Shown here in pieces: positions 33,951-43,391 of a stretch of 64,000 nt of DNA. Source of the stretch: a bacterium (GTDB lineage: Bacteria > Krumholzibacteriota > Krumholzibacteriia > LZORAL124-64-63); assembly GCA_020049465.1 (NCBI GenBank), contig JAIFKS010000007.1, forward strand, positions 62,001 through 126,000, given 5' to 3'. The translations under genes were made by a program, and so were the position numbers. Positions within the stretch are counted from its first letter, which is position 1. Each line of letters opens with the position of its first letter. The notes under the pieces are model-generated. The model was not told the origin of the DNA and ran no database searches. It saw only the letters and a program-made list of their open reading frames with translations.

Positions 33951-36900
33951 AGGTGGCCTCCACTCCCAGCCCGAGCGTCGTGCCGGTCTGACCGGTGGCG
34001 ATATTGCTCGTGTGGGCGAACTTGAAACGGAGCGCCCCGCTGAGGTTCCGCGAAATCTGGTAGGAAAAGCGGGGATCCACGCTGATCCGCTTGGTTCCGG
34101 TCGGCGCCGTGGCGGCCGACCCGGGATTGCTGCGGTCGGTGCGGTCGGAAGTGTAGGAAAGGTCGACGTCCATGCTGACATTCTGGCTGGCGCCCGGCTT
34201 GTAGAGGCCCAGTTTCGCCAGGAACTTCTCGGCCCGGAACTGATGCCGCACCTGGAGTCCGTACCGGCTCTGCGTGGTCTTGGTCGTGACGCCGTTGCCC
34301 TTGACGTCGTCCCACTTCAGGTTCGCGTTGAGATTCGCTGTCAGGCCGCTCGGGAAGGTGAACGACCAGCGCGGCTGCAGGGCCGTCGTCAACGTCGGGT
34401 TGTAGACGGTGGCCGTGAAGTTGTTGACGATAAGTCCATGCTTGTAGCCGACGTTGATGCTCGACGCGCGGAACCAACCTTCGCCTTCCTTGCGGCCGCC
34501 ACCCAGAACGCGCCACTTCTCGATGCCCGTCAACGATACCTGGACGTCCGGCCAGTCCTCACGACGGCTGCGCGACTCAGAGCCCACCTGCTCACGCCAG
34601 GAGTCGGACTTCGAGTACTTGAGATCCAGCGAGATCTGGCGCGTCAGCTTCGACGTGGTCGACAACGAAATCGATTCCTGACGATCCAGGGAACTGGCCG
34701 AATAGCGGGACGGGTCGGAGTCGATGTCGCTCGTGAAGCCGGCCTGGTACCAGAATGAAGCTGTATCCAGCAGGCGCGCATAGCTGCTCTGGGTGCGGGT
34801 GGTCATCGTCAGCTTCAGCGGCGTCGTGTTGCGCAGGACCGAAATGAACGGCTCGAACAACGTCCGAGGCCCGAAGCCTGGACCACCTTCGGCCGCGGGT
34901 TCGACGCTGGCAGGGGGCGCCACACCCAGGCGCTGCTGCTCTTCCAGTTCCAGCGCCAGGCGCTCCTCGGCCGCCTCGAGCAGCCGCTCATCTTCACGGC
35001 GCTGCCGTTCCTCGGGCGTCAGGAGTTCACCGTCGTCCGACGGCGTCGGCAGATCCGGCGGGACGATGGTCCCGGTCCCGGTGCTGTCGACGGGGGCAGG
35101 CGCCGGGCCGCCGGCGGGAGGCGTCACCGGCGTATCTCCCGGCTGACGCCGGGCATCGCGCCCCTCGAGTCGCCTCTGGGAAGCCAGCAACTGCTCCCGC
35201 TGTCCCGCGCTGTACTGGCGTTCAGGGAAGACGGCCTTCACCATCTCGCCGATCGGCAGCCCCAGACGCAGATCCCAGCTCGCCGAATTGCTGATGCTCC
35301 GGATGTTCTCCGGGTCGCCTGATTGCCTGAGAGCCGGGTCGTGCACGTCACCGAACCCGCCGCTGTACTGGAGCGAAGGGTTTATCCGGTCCAGCCCGCG
35401 CAGGGCCAACCGCACCGGCGCGAAGATCATGCCGGCGGGAATCTTCGCACCCTTGGGCGTCGAGAACGTGATGCGCAGATCGTAGGTTCGCCGGTTCTCC
35501 TGCCCGATGTTCACGCCGCCGACGTACTTCTCCCGCAGCAGATCGCGGTCCGACGTGGCGCCGAACGCCATGTCCATCACCGGCAACGGAGCATAGTCGA
35601 ACGCCCCCGTCAGCTTGCCGATCCTCTTGCGATCCACCGGCCGCGCCGTCACGAGGCCGGATTCGGCGATCGTCGTCAGGGCGCCTTCGGTCGAACTGAA
35701 GCTGGCTCCGAGCGCGATCTTTCGAGGGACGAGCGACAGGCTCCGGACCAGCGGGATCCGCCCGATGATCGGGTAGGAGGCCAGCTTGTAGGCGCCGGCG
35801 ATGCGCAGGTCGTAGTTCAGGCCGCCCTGCAGGCTCTTGCTTCGGCTTCGCTGGAGTGGTCCCTGGGTCGATTCCTGGGAGCCGTTCAATTGCACGGACC
35901 ACGGATCGACGAGGTAACGCAAGAGTACGGCCTTGGCCGGCGTGTGATTGAGGCGCGCCGAGAACTGCTCACGGGTGGCCACGGTCGACATTTCGCCGAG
36001 CATGTCCGGGTCGATGATCTCGATGTCGCTGTTGGTGACGTATTTCGGCCGGTCGATCGTCTGCCGGCGGCTGCCGCTCACCGGCAGGCGGAAACCGGCC
36101 AGTGGCACGAAATCCTCGATGTTCAGGCTGTTCTGGACGCTCCACTCCTCGTGGTCGATGCCGCTCCCTGCACGCTTGTCCAGACCGTGGAATTCGTCGT
36201 CGTTGTGCTTCCAGTCGAAGTCCACCTTGAACACGTCCGCCATGTTCAGGCGCAGACCGGCTCGTTGGGCCATGCCGAAGTCGCGTTTGACGCCTTCCAG
36301 ACGCACATCGTTGATGTAGAGATAGCCTGTCGCCGGCTCCGTCAGCGCATTGTTGGCCACGCCCAGATAGTAGCGACGCACGCGGCGCAGATCCGGTCGT
36401 CCGACCACGCGCACCCTGTACTCGTCGCCCGTATCCAGATCGTTGATCGTGGCACGCACGCTGCCGTCGTCGGCCAGTTCCCCGTTCTTCACGTTCGACA
36501 ACTCAGCCAGTCCGACCGACATGCGGTGCCAGCCCACCTTGGCGTCGCCCTCGCTGAACCGGTAGGCGACTTCGTAGTAGTTCAGCGAATCGGCGCCGAC
36601 CCGGAACAGGAGATCCAGGTCTGCCGTGTCGTGCGACGGGTTGAACCAGTACCAGGACATGTTCCGATATCCCGTATAGTCGTCGCCGCGGGGGGAAACC
36701 TGCTTGCTGACGCGCAGCAGATGCCCGCGCTCGAGGTCCTGGAAGTTCAGGACCAGCGACTGTTCCTTGTCCGGGATGTTGTTCTCGATGTGCACGGCGA
36801 AGGGCGGCGCATAGTCGGGGTTCTCCTTGTTGTTGACTTCGCCCAGGAAGAAAGCCTCGTCCGGCAGGCGTTCGCCCGGACTCAGAAGCTGCTCGCCCTC

Positions 36901-39900
36901 GGCGCGGCGGACGCCCTCGCGCTCCCAGCGACTGCCGAGGAAACGCAGTTCTGAGAGCTGCAGATGGACCGTCGAGGGAGCGCCCGTCGCCTCGTTCTCG
37001 TACCAGATGCGCGCATGGGTGACGGCCTTGATGTTGGCCGAACCGCCGGCCGACACCGAGTCGACGGCCGCGAGGGGGATGCGGTACTTGCGCCAGGCAA
37101 TCCTGCCGTCGACCAGATCCTGGACGTTGTCATAGTCATACACGACATCCACCAGCGGCGTGGTTTCCTTCAGGTCGATCGTGACCGTGAAGTAGCCGTC
37201 GATCTGGTCGAGCCGACCGTTCGCGTTCAGGTCCTCGGTGTCCTCGCGGTTGTTGCGCGCCGTCTTGTTGATGCGGGGGAAAGGAGAGTCCCCCTCGTAC
37301 TCGAGATCGGCCTTGTAGTGGTTCGATTCCGAGTCGTCGCCTTCCAGGCCGATGTCCTCGTCGTAGATCCAGACGCCGTCCGGCGTGCCGCTGAGGATCC
37401 CGTCCTCCTGCTCGAACCTTCCGATCGTCAAGTCGCCCACAGCGTCCTCTGGCCAGAAGCCGTCCTCGTTGATGTAGCCGAAATCGATATGGAGCCGGCC
37501 CGAACGGAGATCAGCCTCCGGCACCCGATCGTTGACCCAGACCTCGACGAACTGCGATTTCGACAGGTCCAGACCGGTGCGACTGATGCCCCGCATGATG
37601 CCGCCCCAGTTCTCGGGGGACCACAAGCCGTCGGTGCGCAGGTACAGATCCATGGCCGTCTGCGTCTCGTCGCGTTCCTGGTTGACCAGATCGGGGTTCA
37701 GATAACGCCTCAGCACGCGGTCGTTCGGCAGGAACCACCGCAGTGTCTCGACGCGGTTCTGCGGCGAAAAAGCGCGGGAATCCGGGTTGTTCAGCAGATA
37801 GCCCTCGCCGAGTTTCGGCGCGCTCGCCCACGACCAGCCCAGCCGGTTCAGTGTGACCATGTCCGAGGCGTCGACGCCCTCGAAGTCCTCCAGGTAGACC
37901 TGGCCCTTGGTGTTGGGGTTCGGAAGGCTGAGCGCCAGTTCGCCCGAGAACTGGACCGAACTCTCGCGCTCGGAGTCGTTGCGGCTGAGAAAGTTGGCCA
38001 CCTTGGTCAGGAACGTCGGCTTGAAGGTGTGCTGCAGGTTCATGTTGCCGACCAGGTTCTTGCTCGGCTCCTCTCCCAGCTTGGCCTTTTCGCCGACGAT
38101 CGACTCGCTCTGGTACAGCCAGGTCGTGGCCAGTTTGCTGTCGCGCCCCAGGTCGTAGCCCAGGCTGAATCCCGTCAGGCTGGTGTTGCCGCCGCCCAGG
38201 AACGGGGCGTACTGGTAATCGACGGCGATCTTGCTGTCGGCGGTCAGGTTCGCCGCTTCGCCCTTGAGCTGGATCTCGCCGAAGGTGTAGTCGATCTCGT
38301 AGTCCACGTCCCGGGCGAGCGTCCGGCCGTCGAGGGTGACGACTTCCGAACCCTCCTCGATGTTCGAGGCGCCCAGGTTGAAGTTGCTGCTGGCGGCGGC
38401 GTGCCTGGCGACGATGCGGAAGCGCGCGTACTGCGCGTACTCGCTCGGCAGCACCTTCGGGTCGTAGAGTTTCGGGGCGAGATTCCCGGCCAGGAACGAA
38501 TTGTCCCAGACGAAGGCGGTGGTGTCCGCGTAGGCTACGTACTGGGCCTGTTCGCCGTTGAACGGCTGCGGGAAGTCGAGCGGGAATTTCAGCAACCCCT
38601 TGGTGAGATCGAACAGCAGTTCGTCGTCGGCGTCGACCAGGCCGTCGGGCCGGTTGCCGCCCTGGGCGCTGCGGCGGTCGAGCCCGAAGATCCGGACATA
38701 GACGAGTCCGCTGTCGTCCTGCGCCGGCTGCAGCGAGTTGTCGATGCGCTCGATTCTCAGCTCGAACGTCGTCGGGTCGATGTTGGCGCCACCGAGGGAG
38801 TAGATGTTCCGCAGCACGTATTTGAACACGTGCGAATGCGTCCTCGTGGAGACGGCCTTCAGGAGCTTCATCCGGTAGAACTTCCCGTCCACCCCCGGCA
38901 GGTCCTGCACGGGGGTGGGATCCACATCGGGATTGTCGCCGACCGTGCCCACCGCCTCTCCCGCCGCGTTCTCCACGGTGTAGACGACCGCCAGGACGTC
39001 GGAGTCATCCATGCGGGTGCGCATGTCGATGGCGACGAGGCCGCCGGCGGAGTCCAGGATCGGATCGAACGAAGTGACTTCGCGCCAGCGCGGGCCGTAG
39101 TCGTGCGGCTCCGTGAAATCCATGCCGCCCGCGTTCCAGGCGCGGTAGCCGAGCGAGTCGACGTACACCGCCACGTTCGCGATGTCACCGGGCTGGAACT
39201 GGCCCGAGGGCATGATCTGGAAGATCTTCACCGAACTGTACCGGATGCGCTCGCCCGGAACCCGGCCGGACAGTTCATCGTTCGGCAGGTCCAGCTGGAA
39301 GAAACGGTTGTTCAGGTAGTCCGACGACAGGATGATGTTGTCGGAAACCTGACCGCCCTTCGCGTTGAACGATTTGGAACTGGACTCGGCCTTCTGCTTG
39401 GAGGCCACGACCGTGAAGTCGGCGCGCCCGACCTGGCCGGTCACCTTGATGCCGAACAGACCGGACTTGTTCGAACTGTAGCCCAGCAGCTGGCTGCCGG
39501 GGAGGGTCAGGCCGACGTCGCCGGTCTCGATCGTCTTGATGATCTCGTCCTCGAGACCCCGGTACATCAGCTTGATCTTGGTCGCCTCGGGACCCAGCTG
39601 CTCGCTGTTGTGGTCCACCTCGAGGATGATCTTCTCGCCGATCGTGCCCGACAGGTTGATCTGCAGCTGCTGCTCCATGTCCAGGGTCGGGAACAGCGAC
39701 TGGCTCGAAACGCGCTCGTTGGCGATGAAGGGCTTGTTCACCGTGCTCTCGCCGCTGAGGGCGATGTGCTCGCGGCCGGTGATCTTGATGCGGGTCTTCT
39801 CGCCCTTGCCGATGATCTTTTCCAGGGTCCGCGGCAGCTTTACCGGGATCGTCAGGTTGATCAGGCTCGTTTCCTGCGTCTTCTTGCCGCCGCCGGTCAG

Positions 39901-40416
39901 GTCCAGCGCGTCGGTCCTGGTCAGCACCGCACCCACCGCATGGCGCCGGGCCATGGCCACGTCGATTTCGTCGACGAAGAGCTCGACCGAAGGGTCGCCC
40001 AGCGGACGCGGCGGGTACCAGGTGAAGCCCCCCGGCAACGGTTCGGCATTCGTCAGCAGGATGAAGAATTTCGGGTGCGAGATCTCCGTCACCACGCGCA
40101 GGGGACCGTTGTACTCCAGCAGCTTCTCGCGGCGCTCGAGATCGACGTTCGCCCGCTGATCCCACTGGCGGCGCAACGTGGTCGACAGGTCCGGGCGCCG
40201 GCCCGGCATGCGCAGCGGGTCCACGCCCTGGCGCAGGAGCCGCTCGCGCATGACGAGCCTGTCCGCCCCCAACAGGCGCGGGTCGGACGTGGTTTTCAGC
40301 AGCGGATCAAGACCGTACAGGGGCGGCCCATAAGCAGGGTCGGCGGCGGCTGGCAGCGCCGCGCCGCCGAGCAGGAGCGCCAGGAGGACGGATCGGATGA
40401 CGGCACGAAAACCCAC
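33940..40416 (-). CDS. sprA: SprA homologue, giant outer-membrane protein of the type IX secretion translocon
   Basis: 2158 residues, close to the Flavobacterium protein of about 2400. GTG 40416 (GGGGAGG nine bases upstream) begins a signal peptide (VIRSVLLALLLGGAALPAAA). SprA-family landmarks include ITGREHIALSGES, EVDHNSEQLGPEATKIKLMY, TGDVGLTLPGSQLLGYSSNKSGLFG, GQVYLEDFEGVDASD and SWYWFNPSHD, then many amphipathic strands and a C-terminal aromatic (VEATFVF). A Pro/Glu-rich spacer (around residues 1750-1850) interrupts the barrel. In Bacteroidota SprA is the 36-strand channel for T9SS cargo and is required for gliding. No other T9SS gene is in the window. Confidence 0.92.
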   Translation of the reverse strand: MGFRAVIRSVLLALLLGGAALPAAADPAYGPPLYGLDPLLKTTSDPRLLGADRLVMRERLLRQGVDPLRMPGRRPDLSTTLRRQWDQRANVDLERREKLLEYNGPLRVVTEISHPKFFILLTNAEPLPGGFTWYPPRPLGDPSVELFVDEIDVAMARRHAVGAVLTRTDALDLTGGGKKTQETSLINLTIPVKLPRTLEKIIGKGEKTRIKITGREHIALSGESTVNKPFIANERVSSQSLFPTLDMEQQLQINLSGTIGEKIILEVDHNSEQLGPEATKIKLMYRGLEDEIIKTIETGDVGLTLPGSQLLGYSSNKSGLFGIKVTGQVGRADFTVVASKQKAESSSKSFNAKGGQVSDNIILSSDYLNNRFFQLDLPNDELSGRVPGERIRYSSVKIFQIMPSGQFQPGDIANVAVYVDSLGYRAWNAGGMDFTEPHDYGPRWREVTSFDPILDSAGGLVAIDMRTRMDDSDVLAVVYTVENAAGEAVGTVGDNPDVDPTPVQDLPGVDGKFYRMKLLKAVSTRTHSHVFKYVLRNIYSLGGANIDPTTFELRIERIDNSLQPAQDDSGLVYVRIFGLDRRSAQGGNRPDGLVDADDELLFDLTKGLLKFPLDFPQPFNGEQAQYVAYADTTAFVWDNSFLAGNLAPKLYDPKVLPSEYAQYARFRIVARHAAASSNFNLGASNIEEGSEVVTLDGRTLARDVDYEIDYTFGEIQLKGEAANLTADSKIAVDYQYAPFLGGGNTSLTGFSLGYDLGRDSKLATTWLYQSESIVGEKAKLGEEPSKNLVGNMNLQHTFKPTFLTKVANFLSRNDSERESSVQFSGELALSLPNPNTKGQVYLEDFEGVDASDMVTLNRLGWSWASAPKLGEGYLLNNPDSRAFSPQNRVETLRWFLPNDRVLRRYLNPDLVNQERDETQTAMDLYLRTDGLWSPENWGGIMRGISRTGLDLSKSQFVEVWVNDRVPEADLRSGRLHIDFGYINEDGFWPEDAVGDLTIGRFEQEDGILSGTPDGVWIYDEDIGLEGDDSESNHYKADLEYEGDSPFPRINKTARNNREDTEDLNANGRLDQIDGYFTVTIDLKETTPLVDVVYDYDNVQDLVDGRIAWRKYRIPLAAVDSVSAGGSANIKAVTHARIWYENEATGAPSTVHLQLSELRFLGSRWEREGVRRAEGEQLLSPGERLPDEAFFLGEVNNKENPDYAPPFAVHIENNIPDKEQSLVLNFQDLERGHLLRVSKQVSPRGDDYTGYRNMSWYWFNPSHDTADLDLLFRVGADSLNYYEVAYRFSEGDAKVGWHRMSVGLAELSNVKNGELADDGSVRATINDLDTGDEYRVRVVGRPDLRRVRRYYLGVANNALTEPATGYLYINDVRLEGVKRDFGMAQRAGLRLNMADVFKVDFDWKHNDDEFHGLDKRAGSGIDHEEWSVQNSLNIEDFVPLAGFRLPVSGSRRQTIDRPKYVTNSDIEIIDPDMLGEMSTVATREQFSARLNHTPAKAVLLRYLVDPWSVQLNGSQESTQGPLQRSRSKSLQGGLNYDLRIAGAYKLASYPIIGRIPLVRSLSLVPRKIALGASFSSTEGALTTIAESGLVTARPVDRKRIGKLTGAFDYAPLPVMDMAFGATSDRDLLREKYVGGVNIGQENRRTYDLRITFSTPKGAKIPAGMIFAPVRLALRGLDRINPSLQYSGGFGDVHDPALRQSGDPENIRSISNSASWDLRLGLPIGEMVKAVFPERQYSAGQREQLLASQRRLEGRDARRQPGDTPVTPPAGGPAPAPVDSTGTGTIVPPDLPTPSDDGELLTPEERQRREDERLLEAAEERLALELEEQQRLGVAPPASVEPAAEGGPGFGPRTLFEPFISVLRNTTPLKLTMTTRTQSSYARLLDTASFWYQAGFTSDIDSDPSRYSASSLDRQESISLSTTSKLTRQISLDLKYSKSDSWREQVGSESRSRREDWPDVQVSLTGIEKWRVLGGGRKEGEGWFRASSINVGYKHGLIVNNFTATVYNPTLTTALQPRWSFTFPSGLTANLNANLKWDDVKGNGVTTKTTQSRYGLQVRHQFRAEKFLAKLGLYKPGASQNVSMDVDLSYTSDRTDRSNPGSAATAPTGTKRISVDPRFSYQISRNLSGALRFKFAHTSNIATGQTGTTLGLGVEATFVF

Positions 40417-40733
40417 GGCGGGGAACCTCCCCTGCCGGCACGGGTTTCCGGGCCTGCCATACGACCGGGACAAAACGGGGAAACTCCTTGCTGGGGCGGG
40501 GCTGGCCGCCGAAATACTGCTGGTCCGGACGGCATTCGTCTACGAAAATGGTCAGGTTGTGCCCGGTTGGCGTCCAGCGCGCCGAATCCGGCTCGGGCGG
40601 CCAGCCGCCGCGCCCGGGTCCGCCGCCGTTCAGGAACCTGATCGCCCGGCCCCGGCAACGGTTCCGACCAACGGGCCGACTACGCGCGCACGGCGCCATC
40701 CGGGCGTGGCCCGTTCAAACCCGAAAGCCTCTA
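40417..40733. other. Divergent intergenic region between sprA and lptF
   Basis: 317 bases with no supported gene. A weaker sigma-54-like element on the plus strand (GGGGAA-ACTCC-TTGCT, 40477-40492) has correct GG-N10-GC geometry but lies 240 bases from lptF. A small palindrome TTCGTCTACGAA is near 40545. No convincing sigma-70 pair was found for either gene. Confidence 0.4.
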
Positions 40734-42143
40734 ATGCACTTGATTAACAGGCACTTGCTGACCGCGACCGCGGGACCATTCCTCTTCGGCTGGTTCGTCA
40801 TCACGTTCCTGCTGATGATAGATGTGCTGTTCCGGTACGTCGATCTGTTTGTCAGCAAGGGGGTCCCGTTCGTCCTGGCTACGCGTGTCCTGCTCCTGAG
40901 CCTGGGGCACACATTTGCATTATCCGTACCAATGGCGGTGCTGGTCGGGGTCCTGATGGGAGTCGGGCAACTCGCGGCCGATCATGAAATTACGGCAATG
41001 AAGGCCAGCGGCCTGAGCCTGTGGGCGCTGGCCCGCCCCCTGTTCGTGGCGGCCGCCCTGATCGCTGTCACGCAGACCGCCTACAACCACTACGTCTACC
41101 CGCGGTCGAACCATACGCTGGTGAATCTGCTGCAGGATATCGGGCGACAGAAACCGATGCTGGAGATCCGCGAGCAGCAGTTCACCGACCTTACCGACCG
41201 CCTGACCATCTTCGTGCGCACCAAGGACGACCTTACCGGTGTCATCGGCGACGTTTCCATTTTCGAGAAGGCGCAGCCCGGCGACGCGTCGCCCCGCTTG
41301 ACCATCGCCGAACGCGGCCGCATCGTGCCGGACCACACCAACAACCTGCTGCGGATCGAACTCGAAGACGGCGAGATCCACGAGGTGCCCGATCCCGAGG
41401 ACCCGGACACCTACCAATTGACCCGGTTCCGGCAACACAACATGGTGCTTGAGAACATGGAGCAGGACTTCCAGGTCTCTGAAAGGTCCGCGCGCGGGGA
41501 CCGTGAGATGGATCTCAAGGAGTTGGGAGCCGCCGCCGCCGTCGAACGCGGACACCAGGCCGACGTGCGGAGCCGCGTGCGTGAACTGTCAGCCACGGTC
41601 CTGGACGGCCAGTGGCGCGTCCTGGATCCGACCGGAAGGGGCGAGATCGTGGACAGCGCCACCGGCTCGGACCGTTCCCGCGTCGAGGTGGCGGACAGTT
41701 TCTTCCGCTCGACGCGCCAGCTCGTCGAACGCGCGCTGGAGCAGGATCGCTACCAGTCCAGGCTGCTGGAGAGCTACCGCGTCAAGGAGAACAAGTACCG
41801 CGTGGAGTACCAGAAGAAGTTCGCCATCCCTGTGGCCTGCATCGTGTTCGTGCTCCTGGGCGTGCCGATGGCGGTGGCCGGCTCCCGCAGCGGCCGCGGC
41901 ATCAGCGTGAGTCTGGCGCTGGCCGTCTACCTGATCTACTACGCGTTCCTCATGGGCGGAGAAAAGCTGGCCGATCGCGGGCGGCTGGACCCGGTGGTCG
42001 CGATGTGGGCCGCCAACGTGGTTCTGACGGCGATCGGCATCCCGTTGTTCGCGCGCACCGTGCGCGAAGGCAGCCTGCCCGACCTGTCGAGCTTCTTCAA
42101 GCGGCGCGGCGCGCGCGCGTCGGCTCCGACCGGGGCGGCGTGA
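40734..42143 (+). CDS. lptF: LptF/LptG family permease, LPS export ABC transporter (LptF)
   Basis: 469 residues. YjgP/YjgQ topology: three membrane helices at the N-terminus (FGWFVITFLLMIDVLFRYVD, about 17-120), a large periplasmic beta-jellyroll domain (about 135-370, longer than usual with a charged insert RSARGDREMDLKELG) and three C-terminal helices (IPVACIVFVLLGVPMAVAGS and following). With LptG it forms the inner-membrane channel that extracts LPS, powered by LptB. ATG 40734 lacks a clear ribosome site; an open frame continues upstream without a better start. Its stop overlaps lptG (TGATG). Confidence 0.88.
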   Translation: MHLINRHLLTATAGPFLFGWFVITFLLMIDVLFRYVDLFVSKGVPFVLATRVLLLSLGHTFALSVPMAVLVGVLMGVGQLAADHEITAMKASGLSLWALARPLFVAAALIAVTQTAYNHYVYPRSNHTLVNLLQDIGRQKPMLEIREQQFTDLTDRLTIFVRTKDDLTGVIGDVSIFEKAQPGDASPRLTIAERGRIVPDHTNNLLRIELEDGEIHEVPDPEDPDTYQLTRFRQHNMVLENMEQDFQVSERSARGDREMDLKELGAAAAVERGHQADVRSRVRELSATVLDGQWRVLDPTGRGEIVDSATGSDRSRVEVADSFFRSTRQLVERALEQDRYQSRLLESYRVKENKYRVEYQKKFAIPVACIVFVLLGVPMAVAGSRSGRGISVSLALAVYLIYYAFLMGGEKLADRGRLDPVVAMWAANVVLTAIGIPLFARTVREGSLPDLSSFFKRRGARASAPTGAA

Positions 42144-43216
42144 TGACCATCATCCACCGGCTGCTGCTGCGGACGTTTCTGCGCTATCTCCTCTACGCGC
42201 TGGTGGGCGCGCTCATCCTGTTCACGCTGGTGGACCTGCTCGAGCACATGGGGAGTCTGGTCGACAACAATGCCACCACCGACGAAGTCCTGCGCTACTA
42301 CCTGTACAAGGCTGCCTGGATCATCGATATCGTGCTGCCGATCGCCATGCTCATGGCGACACTGTTTTCGGTGGGCCAGATGGCGCGCTACCTGGAGCTG
42401 ACGGCCCTGTTCGCCGCCGGTTGGTCGCTGCTGAAGGTGACCCGTCCCCTGGTCGTCCTGGCGGTCGTCGTCTCGCTGCTGTCGTTGTCCTGGCGCGAAT
42501 TCGTCCTGCCGAAGGCGAACATCAACCGCGAGCGCGTCTGGGAAGTCGACATCCACGGGCGTCCCGAGACGATCCGCCCCACGCAGAACATCGCCCTGAC
42601 CGGGCCGGACGGACGCCTGTACTACGCCCGCCGGTACGACCCGGCCACCAGCCAGTTGACGGGACTGAAGATCGTCTCGCGGCAGGGTTCACGCGTGACC
42701 GAACGCGTGGACGCGGCGAGAGCCGAATGGGACGGCTCCCACTGGACCCTGATCGACGGCACCCGGCGCGTCTTCGACGACGAGGCCGAGCGGCTGACCA
42801 CATTCGAGCGGCTGACCGCCGAGGACCTGACGATCGAACCGCGCGGCTTCGAACGGGACCGTGTGGCCCAGGAGGACATGAACATCCGGCAACTGCGGGA
42901 GCACGTTGCGCTGGTGCGGCAGACCGGCGGGGATCCGCGTTCGGCCGAAGTGGACCTGCAGTTCAATCTGGCCTTCCCGCTGGTCAACCTCATCGTGGTC
43001 CTGATGGGCCTGGTCCTGGCTTCGGGACCCCGCAAGACAACCGTCGCCTCCGGATTCGGTCTGACCATCGCGGTCAGTTTCGGCTACTACCTGTTCATGA
43101 ACTTCGGGCGGGCGCTCGGACATGCGGGCGCGGTGCCGCCGGTACCGGCCGCCTGGTCCGGCAACGTGTTCTACGGCCTGATCTTCGCCGGCCTGTTCAT
43201 CCGGGCCCGGCGCTGA
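42143..43216 (+). CDS. lptG: LptF/LptG family permease, LPS export ABC transporter (LptG)
   Basis: 357 residues, normal for LptG. Three N-terminal helices (YALVGALILFTLVDLLEHMG and IIDIVLPIAMLMATLFSVGQM), periplasmic domain (about 110-265) and three C-terminal helices (LAFPLVNLIVVLMGLVLASG and onward). The pair order F then G is the canonical one. ATG 42143 overlaps the last base of the lptF stop, so translation is coupled. LptB and LptC are encoded at 54-55.6 kb on the opposite strand. Confidence 0.88.
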   Translation: MTIIHRLLLRTFLRYLLYALVGALILFTLVDLLEHMGSLVDNNATTDEVLRYYLYKAAWIIDIVLPIAMLMATLFSVGQMARYLELTALFAAGWSLLKVTRPLVVLAVVVSLLSLSWREFVLPKANINRERVWEVDIHGRPETIRPTQNIALTGPDGRLYYARRYDPATSQLTGLKIVSRQGSRVTERVDAARAEWDGSHWTLIDGTRRVFDDEAERLTTFERLTAEDLTIEPRGFERDRVAQEDMNIRQLREHVALVRQTGGDPRSAEVDLQFNLAFPLVNLIVVLMGLVLASGPRKTTVASGFGLTIAVSFGYYLFMNFGRALGHAGAVPPVPAAWSGNVFYGLIFAGLFIRARR

Positions 43217-43246
43217 CCCCGTCCGCCGGTGATTTGGCTGGACTCC

Positions 43247-43275
43247 TTGCCCGCGCCGTCCTAGCTTGGTAAATT
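43247..43275 (+). promoter_or_regulatory. Sigma-70-type promoter for the PKD lipoprotein gene
   Basis: TTGCCC, 17 bases, TAAATT. Predicted start near 43282, about 110 bases before the ATG. Confidence 0.5.
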
Positions 43276-43391
43276 GAAGTGCCTTCTTTAGGTGTGTTGA
43301 AATGACCAGGCGGATCGGTCCCGGGACGGGGTTTTCGGGACCGCTGATCGGCACCCCCCCACGCGACCCCACAGGGAGAGCAGACAAGCTC

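Noticed and set aside
36964-40641. 1225-residue plus-strand frame opposite sprA
   Set aside because: Shadow of sprA; no family motifs, and sprA is clear from sequence landmarks.
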